From: Oscillospiraceae bacterium
Lineage (GTDB): Bacteria; Bacillota; Clostridia; Oscillospirales; Oscillospiraceae
Direction of reading: 5' to 3'
DNA length: 64,000 bases
Assembly (NCBI GenBank): GCA_910575505.1
Contig: CAJTFK010000003.1
Coordinates: 124,001-188,000, forward strand
The notes beneath the pieces are model-generated. The model did no database searches and was not told the DNA's origin. It saw nothing but the letters and a program-made list of their open reading frames with translations. The translations under genes and the position numbers were made by a program. This document shows positions 57,185 through 64,000 of the stretch, one piece after another. Within the stretch, counting starts at the first letter, position 1. Each line of letters starts with the position of its first letter.

Positions 57185-57529
57185 ATGGACAAAGCACAGA
57201 AAAAAGCCCTGACGGAGGCGTGGAAAAACCGCCGTCCGGAGATGGGCGTCATCTCCCTGCGGTGCAGGGAAACCGGAGAGACCTTCCTGGGAACCGCCAG
57301 GGACACCAATGCGGCGTTCAACAGCGTCCGGGCCAAGCTCTCCGGGGGCCTGCATCCCAACAAACGCCTGCAGGAGCTGTGGAAGCAGTACGGGGAAGAG
57401 GGCTTCGAGTTCTCCGTGGCTGCGGTGCTGGAGTACGAGGGCCCGTTGGAAGACCACGCCGGGGAACTGGAGACTCTGCGGGACATCTGCCTGGCTGAGG
57501 ACGCGCACGCTGTGAAGCTGTGGAAATAA
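57185..57529 (+). CDS. GIY-YIG nuclease family protein
   Basis: 114 residues. MDKAQKKALTEAWKNRRPEM, then GVISLRCRETGETFLGTARD, an Asn/Arg-containing helix FNSVRAKLSGGLHPNKRLQELW, and a late Glu region; this matches short GIY-YIG-annotated proteins of Firmicutes. The GIY and YIG signatures are degenerate (GVI, FLG), so nuclease activity is uncertain. It sits between the two OrfA/OrfB paralogues. RBS AAGGAGAACAGACAAC. Confidence 0.75.
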   Translation: MDKAQKKALTEAWKNRRPEMGVISLRCRETGETFLGTARDTNAAFNSVRAKLSGGLHPNKRLQELWKQYGEEGFEFSVAAVLEYEGPLEDHAGELETLRDICLAEDAHAVKLWK

Positions 57530-57590
57530 ACCAGGAACACATGACGACCATCTGTAACATCTGCGGAGCCAGAGCGGCGGAAAGATCTGA
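57529..57590 (+). pseudogene. ilvN 3' remnant, internally deleted
   Basis: The stretch from 57529 aligns with ilvN 56497-56549 (GGAACACAT, ACCATCTG, ATCTGCGG, GCGGCGGA) and then jumps to the last bases of ilvN (GGAAA.ATCTGA, 56683-56694), skipping about 134 bases. Translation gives EHMTTICNICGARAAE, matching ilvN EHIMTICNICGAKAAD. The deletion also shifts the old stop out of frame. Confidence 0.8.
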
Positions 57591-57594
57591 GCCG

Positions 57595-57984
57595 ATGCGG
57601 AGCGTCTTGTGGCGGTGGTGGAAAAAGCCCCAGACCATCACGGTTAACGGGACGGTCTACCGCTGGTCTCTGCTGGACCGCCCCCGGTGCCGGGAGTTGC
57701 GGGCCTTCCGGGAGGACAGGAAGCAGCCGGACGTCTGCCTGCGGCTGACCTATCCGGAGTGCTGGGCCATCGACCTGTTCCGGCCCAGGGTTGCGGCCTG
57801 TGTCATCGGCTGGTATGAGGGCGGCGGACGGGAACGGTCAGGCCCTCTTTGCCTGAGGGGGGAACCCGCCCTGCTGGAGGGGCTGCTGGACCTGTCTTTC
57901 TCTCCAGAGGAACAGGCGGAGCGGGAACAGTTTTTGGAATGGATTCAAACGGACGGCCCGTCGCCCTGTAAGTGGGAGTATTGA
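57595..57984 (+). CDS. Uncharacterised protein OrfB, paralogue of OrfA
   Basis: 129 residues from ATG 57595; starts at 57541 or 57520 would add translated ilvN remnant. It shares with OrfA the pieces WWK.P, GTVY.WSL.DRP, RELR.FRE, TYPECWAIDLFRP, DLSFSPEEQAER. Ribosome site is weak (GGAAAG 10 bases upstream). It arose with the ilvN remnant by a segmental duplication. Function unknown. Confidence 0.65.
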   Translation: MRSVLWRWWKKPQTITVNGTVYRWSLLDRPRCRELRAFREDRKQPDVCLRLTYPECWAIDLFRPRVAACVIGWYEGGGRERSGPLCLRGEPALLEGLLDLSFSPEEQAEREQFLEWIQTDGPSPCKWEY

Positions 57985-58005
57985 TGAAACAAGGAGGACA
58001 TCGCT

Positions 58006-58782
58006 GTGAGTGAAAAACGGTATCAGATTTCCCCCATCGAGCTGGTTCAATGGGCTGAGCCTTTATTCGGTGAGGAAGAAGCCGCCAACGGATTTTCAGA
58101 GGATTTGGTTTCCGCCTATGAGGCCAGCGCGGGAATCAGGCTCCCCGCCGCCCTGCGGGATTACTATCTCGCCTGCGGAAAGGCCAGCCTGAACGATACG
58201 CTCCACCCTATGCGCGTTCCAGACAAGGACGCCAGACCCTTCGGCGGCCGCTTAACATTCTCCCATGATTACATTGAGGACGCCATGCTGGACTACAGGC
58301 GGCACAACGAAACCGGCAATGAGGAGCAGGAACGGCTGTGGGCGCTGCCCAAGGAACGCTGGAGCGAACGGCAGGACAACTATCTGCTGTTCTGGTGCGA
58401 AAATCAGGGCTGCTGGTATGCGGGCATCAAAGCGGAGGATTTGGCCCAGCCCAACCCGGCGGTGTATTTCAACGATCAGGATACCATGTATCACTGGGCC
58501 CCTTTTGCAGATTCCGTTCAGTCCTTCCTTCTGTCCATTTCCCTTGAAAATCTGGAGGAAACCACCAGCCCGGACGAGATCGACGACCCCGCCGGGATTC
58601 AGAAGCTTCTGGCGGAGGACGGCGTGGACTTCCAGCGTCTCCAGGAGCCCTACCCCTTTCCTGGCGGGCGCTTCTGCCACACCTGCCTGGACACGGAGAC
58701 CAACACCTTGTATGTCTACGGCGAGGAGGCGGAGGGCCGTCCCGCCTATTTGAAGGTATTCAAATCTGAGGACGAAGAGTAA
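58006..58782 (+). CDS. SMI1/KNR4 family protein
   Basis: 258 residues from GTG 58006 (AAGGAGGACATCGCT). The SMI1/KNR4 core appears at FSEDLVSAYEASAGIRLPAA and LRDYYLACGKASLND. Bacterial members of this superfamily are frequent immunity proteins in contact- or secretion-based toxin systems, though some have other roles. The next gene is also immunity-like, but no toxin gene is seen. Near the end FCHTCLDTETNTLYVYGEEAEG is unassigned. Confidence 0.78.
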   Translation: MSEKRYQISPIELVQWAEPLFGEEEAANGFSEDLVSAYEASAGIRLPAALRDYYLACGKASLNDTLHPMRVPDKDARPFGGRLTFSHDYIEDAMLDYRRHNETGNEEQERLWALPKERWSERQDNYLLFWCENQGCWYAGIKAEDLAQPNPAVYFNDQDTMYHWAPFADSVQSFLLSISLENLEETTSPDEIDDPAGIQKLLAEDGVDFQRLQEPYPFPGGRFCHTCLDTETNTLYVYGEEAEGRPAYLKVFKSEDEE

Positions 58783-58795
58783 AGGAGGCGCTTGT

Positions 58796-59287
58796 ATGGG
58801 CTGTCTGGGAGGCTTTCGGGCCATTACAAAGGAAACGCTGGAAACGCTGCGGGCCGTGCCCAGAACGGACCGGGTCCCCGACTATCTGGACGAGATGGAG
58901 ACGGCGGACATTTTTGACGTGGACAAGGCCTGGGACGCCATGCACCGGGCCCTGTGCGGAAGCAGTCTGGACTTTGGAGATACGCCCGCCCCCGGCTGCT
59001 GGGTGGTCCTGGGGGGCGAGGTCCTCCGGGGCGACCGGGAGGGAGAGGAGGACTATCTCGTCGTCTGCAAGTCCCCGGAGCAGGTCCGCCAGGTAGACCA
59101 ATTTCTCCAGGGCATGACGGAGGAGGCCTTCCGGAAGCTCTATTTCGCCATAGACCCCGAGGAATACAACTATCCGATGGATGAAGAGGATTTCGGGTAT
59201 ACCTGGGAGAATCTGTCGGGTTCCCGCCCCTTCTGGCACAACGCGGCGGAAAAGGGGCTCTGGGTCCTCTTCGACGTGGACCAGTGA
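58796..59287 (+). CDS. YfbM/DUF1877 family protein
   Basis: 163 residues. The start MGCLGGFRAITKETLETL and DVDKAWDAMHRALCG are typical of DUF1877 (YfbM), as is the end FDVDQ. Family function is unknown; relatives occur in immunity-like loci. 13 bases after the SMI1/KNR4 gene and preceded by AAAGGAGGCGCTTGT, so the two are one unit. Confidence 0.82.
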   Translation: MGCLGGFRAITKETLETLRAVPRTDRVPDYLDEMETADIFDVDKAWDAMHRALCGSSLDFGDTPAPGCWVVLGGEVLRGDREGEEDYLVVCKSPEQVRQVDQFLQGMTEEAFRKLYFAIDPEEYNYPMDEEDFGYTWENLSGSRPFWHNAAEKGLWVLFDVDQ

Positions 59288-59329
59288 GGGGCAGCCGCTT
59301 TCCCGGTCTCGGGAGCGTCCGATTGGGAG

Positions 59330-59445
59330 ATTTTTCACAGGGTCCTGTCCCGGCCCGTCTCCCTTCCCAGCAACGGGGCAGGGCAGAGCCTGCCCCCTGC
59401 ACCGCTTCCCCCTGACAAAATGCGTGAAGAGACACTCTTCCCGGT
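59330..59445 (+). repeat. Dispersed GC-rich palindromic repeat (family 3), copy f
   Basis: CAGGGTCCTGTCCCGGCCCG, GGGGCAGGGCAGAGCCTGCC with CCCTGCA, and the tail CCCTGACAAAATGCGTGAAG with AGACACTCTTCCCG follow in the order seen at 30330-30470. Confidence 0.65.
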
Positions 59446-59455
59446 CTCAGGGGAC

Positions 59456-59484
59456 TTGCATTTCCCGCCGCCCTTCTATATAAT
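59456..59484 (+). promoter_or_regulatory. Promoter of the second ilvBN-ilvC operon
   Basis: TTGCAT, 17-base spacer, TATAAT (59479-59484), 55 bases before the ATG. No leader peptide or terminator in between. Confidence 0.75.
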
Positions 59485-59538
59485 GAGTAGCTTAAACCGA
59501 AAAGGCATGCCTGAATTCAAATCTTGGGGTGATGTTTC

Positions 59539-61242
59539 ATGAAGATCCGCGCCACCGCCGCCATTATGGAATGTCTGCTGGAACAGGAAGTGGACACCGT
59601 CTTTGGCTATCCCGGGGGGACGATTCTCAATGTGTACGACGAGCTTTATAACTATCAGGGCAAGATCCGCCACGTCCTCACCGCCCACGAGCAGGGGGCG
59701 GCCCACGCCGCCGACGGCTACGCCCGGTCCACGGGAAAGGTGGGGGTCTGCTTCGCCACCTCCGGCCCCGGGGCCACCAACCTGACCACCGGCATCGCCA
59801 CCGCCTATCTGGACTCCTCCCCCGTGGTGTTCCTCACCTGCAACGTCACGGAGGCCACACTGGGCAAGGACGCCTTTCAGGAGGTGGACATCACCGGCAT
59901 CGCCATGCCCATCACCAAGGCCACCTTCCTGGTCCGGGATCCCCAGACCATCCCCGCCGTCATGCGCCAGGCCTTCGCCGTGGCGGCCAGCGGCCGGCCC
60001 GGCCCGGTGCTGATCGACTTTTTGAAGGACGTGACCTTTCCCGGCGTGGAAATCGACTATGAGTTCGTCCCCTGGCGGGAGAACCGGGGCTGCTCCGGCA
60101 TGCGGGAGCTGAACCGGGACCAGCAGCTGAAAAAGCCGGAGCCCAACCAGCAGGACGTGGACATTCTGCTGGAGATGATCGCCGAGGCAAAAAAGCCCTT
60201 TGTCATCTGCGGCGGCGGCGTGGTGCTGGGCCGGGCGGACAAGGAATTCAAGGAGTTCGCCGAGAAGCTGGACGCCCCTGTAGCCATCAGCCTCATGGGC
60301 GGCGGCGGCTTCTCCGGAAGCCACCCCCTCACCACCGGCATGATCGGCATGCACGGGTCCAGGGCGTCCAACACCGCCTGTGACGAGTGCGACCTGCTGA
60401 TTGCCGTGGGCTGCCGCTTCTCCGACCGGGTGGCCCTGAACCCCGCCACCTTCGCCAGTCAGGCCAAAATTGTCCACATCGACGTGGACCGGGCGGAGAT
60501 TGACAAAAACGTGCTGACGGACCACCACATCATCGGGTCCGCCCGGCGGGTGCTGGCCATGCTGAACGCCAAGCTGCCCCAGTACAGCCACAGCGAGTGG
60601 AAGGCCCATATCCTGCCTCTGCGGACCCCCTCCCAGGCGGAGGAGAGCGACCACCTGACCCCCCAGCAGGTGCTGGAGACCATCCGGGTTCAGATGCCCG
60701 GGGACGCCATCGTGGCCACCGATGTGGGACAGCATCAGATGTGGGCCATCAAGTATCTCCACTTCCAGTATCCCGGACAGATGCTCACCTCCGGCGGCTT
60801 CGGCACCATGGGCTTCGGCCTGGGGGCCGCCATCGGGGCCCAGATGGGAAACCCGGACAAGCGGGTCTTCCACATCACGGGAGACGGCTGCTTCCGCATG
60901 AACTGCCACGAGCTGGCTACGGTACAGCATTACGGCCTGCCCATCATCACGGTGCTCTTCAACAACGGCACTCTGGGCATGGTCCGGCAGTGGCAGAGCC
61001 TGATTTACAACAAGCGCTATTCTGAAACCACCCTGGACCGGGGGCCGGATTTCGTGAAGCTGGCGGAGGCCTACGGCATCCAGGGCTTCCGGGTCCAGAG
61101 CCGGGAGGAGATGGAGGAGGCCCTCTCCCGGGCCCTGGCCAGCGGAAAGGCCGCCGTCATCGACTGCGCGCTGGACATCGACGAGATGGTCAGCCCCATG
61201 GTGGCCGCCGGGTCCGCCATCACGGATTTTCTGCTCAGCTGA
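59539..61242 (+). CDS. ilvB: Acetolactate synthase large subunit (second copy, canonical)
   Basis: 567 residues. Catalytic Glu in LTAHEQGAAHAADGYARSTG, ThDP motif GDGCFRMNCHELATVQHYGL, and the acceptor motif LGMVRQWQSL with the canonical Trp. FGYPGGTILNVYDELY at the N-terminus is typical biosynthetic AHAS. First step of branched-chain amino-acid synthesis. Ribosome site GGGGTGATGTTTC. It heads the operon ilvB-ilvN-ilvC and is likely the housekeeping enzyme. Confidence 0.95.
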   Translation: MKIRATAAIMECLLEQEVDTVFGYPGGTILNVYDELYNYQGKIRHVLTAHEQGAAHAADGYARSTGKVGVCFATSGPGATNLTTGIATAYLDSSPVVFLTCNVTEATLGKDAFQEVDITGIAMPITKATFLVRDPQTIPAVMRQAFAVAASGRPGPVLIDFLKDVTFPGVEIDYEFVPWRENRGCSGMRELNRDQQLKKPEPNQQDVDILLEMIAEAKKPFVICGGGVVLGRADKEFKEFAEKLDAPVAISLMGGGGFSGSHPLTTGMIGMHGSRASNTACDECDLLIAVGCRFSDRVALNPATFASQAKIVHIDVDRAEIDKNVLTDHHIIGSARRVLAMLNAKLPQYSHSEWKAHILPLRTPSQAEESDHLTPQQVLETIRVQMPGDAIVATDVGQHQMWAIKYLHFQYPGQMLTSGGFGTMGFGLGAAIGAQMGNPDKRVFHITGDGCFRMNCHELATVQHYGLPIITVLFNNGTLGMVRQWQSLIYNKRYSETTLDRGPDFVKLAEAYGIQGFRVQSREEMEEALSRALASGKAAVIDCALDIDEMVSPMVAAGSAITDFLLS

Positions 61243-61263
61243 GCGGAGAGGAGGAAACAGGTC

Positions 61264-61810
61264 ATGAGAAAGCAATGGGACACCGCCCGCAAGCTCTACA
61301 CGCTCTGCATCCTGACGGAGGACACCCCCGGCATCCTCAGCCAGGTGGCCCGGCTCTTCTCCCGGAAGGGCTATAACATCGAGTCCATCGTCTCCGGGGC
61401 CACGGACCGGCCCCACACCGCCCGCATCTCCATTGAGCTGCTGGCGGACGAGCTGGTGGCAAACCAGCTGGCCACCCAGTGCCGGAGGATTCTGGGTGTC
61501 CAGGCGGTGAAAATTCTGGACGAGAACAGCTGCATCCGCCGGGAGATCGCCCTGATTAAGGTCCGGGCCGCGGACCACGGCACCCGGGACGAGATCATCC
61601 AGCTGGCCAACATCTTCCGGGGCCACATCATGGACGTGGACCGGGAGTCCCTGACGGTCTGGGTCTTCGGCACCCAGAGCAAAAACGCGGCGCTGATTCA
61701 GATGCTGGAGGATTTCGGCATTCTGGAAATCGCCACCACCGGTACTATCGCCATCGAAAGAGGGCGTAGCACGATATACGACGCCAGCAAATTGAAGGAG
61801 GAATACGACT

Positions 61811-61830
<20 letters not shown>
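61264..61830 (+). CDS. ilvN: Acetolactate synthase regulatory small subunit (second copy)
   Basis: 188 residues. ACT domain: [38 protein letters not shown]-terminal domain from [12 protein letters not shown], with [20 protein letters not shown] at the end. Longer than the first copy by about 27 residues. Its 3' end overlaps the ilvC start by 20 bases in another frame. Gives valine feedback control to the large subunit encoded 21 bases upstream. Confidence 0.93.
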
Positions 61831-62830
<1,000 letters not shown>

Positions 62831-63086
62831 CAGAAGCGGCGCAAAACAGGAGATAGGAGATGCCCGGGCGCAGGACGGCTTCATCAGAACGGCATTCCCT
62901 ATCTCCGCCTTCTTATCATAAAACTTTCCATTTGCCTGCGTGTTCCCGGATCATTTGCAGGGGCCGGGCTCTGCCCCGGCCCGTTTTTCCGCAAGGCCAC
63001 ACCAGACGGGCGGGCGCAGAGGCCCGCCCCCGCAGGTTTCCGGGAACATAAACGCAAATCGGGAGATCTGAAAAAGGGGCGACACC
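62831..63086. other. Intergenic region after ilvC
   Basis: An imperfect inverted pair GGAGATAGGAGATGCC / GGCATTCCCTATCTCC (about 62849-62906) encloses 27 bases and may act as a 3' hairpin. Repeat copy g follows. No gene. Confidence 0.55.
62945..63055 (+). repeat. Dispersed GC-rich palindromic repeat (family 3), copy g
   Basis: Two hairpins: GCAGGGGCCGGGCTCTGCCC with CGGCCCG, and GGGCGGGCGCAGAGGCCCGC with CCCCGCAGG. Same core blocks as the other copies, without the TGATAAA tail. Confidence 0.6.
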
Positions 63087-64000
63087 ATGAATCACATCCT
63101 TTCCCGCCTGATTCTCTACAGCGACCTTGGGCACGACAGCATCCTCCGCCGCCTGGCGGACCTCTTTCACGACTGGGAGCGGCAGAGGAGCCAGGAGCGG
63201 GGCTGGACCATCGACAAGGACGTCCTGGTCCAAAAGATTCACCAGCAGGTCAAGCGCCTTCTGGACCTGGCCACGGACTGCGGCTTTGATGAGAACCTCT
63301 GGCAGTGCTATCTCACCTGGGTGCTGATGACCAACGAAAATTCCTTTACCCGGACCTGTGAGCGGACGGGGGCCGGCGATGGCAGCGTGAACCATTTTGC
63401 CGAACAGGACTTCGCTCTGTTCCGGCGGCTGTTTCACTACGATTTTTCCGCCATTGAGGCGGATCTGGACATCGACTGTTTCTCGACCCTCTGCTGTTAT
63501 CAGGCCATTCCCAAGCGGGAACGGACCTATAACCGGGACGTCAGCGCCCAGGTGCGGGCCCTCCGGAAGCAGCTGGACCGGGCCCGGGACGGGTGGGAGA
63601 TATTCACCATTATGACGGACTATTACAGGCAGTACGGCTACGGCGTATTCGCCATGAACCGGGCGTTCCGGCTTCAGGACCCCGGCAGGAAGCCGCGGCT
63701 TCTGCCCATCAGCAATCTGGACGACACGCGTCTGGAGGACCTTCTGGGCTACGAGCTCCAGAAAACGGAGCTCCGGCGGAACACCGAGGCCTTCCTGGCG
63801 GGGCGGCGGGCCAACAACGTCCTGCTCTACGGAGACGCGGGCACCGGAAAGTCCACCAGCGTCAAGGCCCTCATCAACGAATACTACACCCGGGGCCTGC
63901 GGATGATTGAGCTGTACAAGCACCAGTTCGGGGAGCTCTCCCGGCTGCTGGGGACCATCAAAAACCGGAATTACCGCTTCATCATCTTTATCGACGACCT
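63087..64000 (+). CDS. DUF815 family AAA+ ATPase (cut by window end)
   Basis: 304 complete codons before the window ends. ATG 63087 follows AAAGGGG. The first 200 residues are a helical N-terminal domain (LADLFHDWERQRSQERGWTI; IFTIMTDYYRQYGYGVFAMN). Walker A VLLYGDAGTGKSTSVKALIN is near 250 and the Walker B strand FIIFIDDL is just visible at the edge. DUF815 proteins are ATPases of unknown role in Firmicutes. The gene does not belong to the ilv operon. Confidence 0.87.
   Translation, partial: MNHILSRLILYSDLGHDSILRRLADLFHDWERQRSQERGWTIDKDVLVQKIHQQVKRLLDLATDCGFDENLWQCYLTWVLMTNENSFTRTCERTGAGDGSVNHFAEQDFALFRRLFHYDFSAIEADLDIDCFSTLCCYQAIPKRERTYNRDVSAQVRALRKQLDRARDGWEIFTIMTDYYRQYGYGVFAMNRAFRLQDPGRKPRLLPISNLDDTRLEDLLGYELQKTELRRNTEAFLAGRRANNVLLYGDAGTGKSTSVKALINEYYTRGLRMIELYKHQFGELSRLLGTIKNRNYRFIIFIDD

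Noticed and set aside
59476-61626. 716-codon minus-strand open frame
   Set aside because: Shadow of ilvB and ilvN on the opposite strand.

Overview
The window is GC-rich DNA with very dense, operon-organised genes, strong AAGGAGG-type ribosome binding sites and sigma-70-like promoters. The gene families point to an anaerobic gut bacterium of the class Clostridia, most likely an Oscillospiraceae-type Firmicute: a YkvI-like membrane protein, DUF1846, DUF4358 and DUF4349 lipoproteins, DUF3798 ABC systems, a CD3072-type TudS relative, a class II GalT and a TAXI-TRAP transporter. This is inferred from family content and base composition, not from a marker gene. No phage, plasmid, CRISPR or transposase gene was seen; the mobile DNA consists of short non-coding elements.

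Layout. 1-4.6 kb: the end of a YitT-type gene, a LUD protein, a repeat-tailed lipoprotein, tRNA-Gly, a MITE-like element inside a terminator, a D-2-hydroxyacid dehydrogenase, a zinc-ribbon protein and an XRE regulator. 4.6-13.5 kb: mostly minus-strand housekeeping and accessory genes (FMN dehydrogenase, HAD, MBL, DUF4349, HExxH protein, TudS-like, NUDIX, bactofilin, YkvI-like) separated by dispersed repeats. 13.8-16.8 kb: DUF1846 protein and PepD. 16.9-22.6 kb: a five-gene ABC importer operon with a DUF3798 binding protein. 23-30 kb, plus strand: NCS2 nucleobase permease, YbhB protein, ATP-grasp enzyme, DUF4358 lipoprotein, galK-galT. 30.5-32.1 kb: two tandem amidohydrolases. 32.5-38.9 kb: divergent ygeY/deaminase/ygeW/yqeA and regulator/PLP-enzyme operons, a carbamoyl-phosphate-yielding nitrogen catabolic module. 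39.7-50.2 kb: a nine-gene minus-strand catabolic operon (four-carbon acid sugar kinase, Fe-ADH, SDR, DapA-like lyase, PdxA-family dehydrogenase, TAXI-TRAP transporter, sialidase-like protein, VOC protein), divergent from a PrpR_N/Fis regulator that lacks the sigma-54 activation motif. 52.5-53.4 kb: a PfkB kinase. 54.1-62.8 kb: two acetolactate synthase sets (ilvBN, then ilvBN-ilvC) flanking a small accessory cluster. The first set has a branched-chain leader peptide and attenuator that a standard gene caller would miss. 63.1 kb to the end: a DUF815 ATPase, cut by the window edge.

How the genes work together. The best candidate for an undescribed system is the 39.7-50.2 kb operon with its regulator: import of an acidic compound by TAXI-TRAP, carbon-carbon cleavage by a DapA-type lyase, redox steps, then kinase plus PdxA-type oxidative decarboxylation to a triose phosphate. 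Other notable points are the ilv leader, a segmental duplication that carried an ilvN fragment with its neighbour gene, and three families of miniature inverted-repeat elements, one of them inserted exactly in the loop of an intrinsic terminator.
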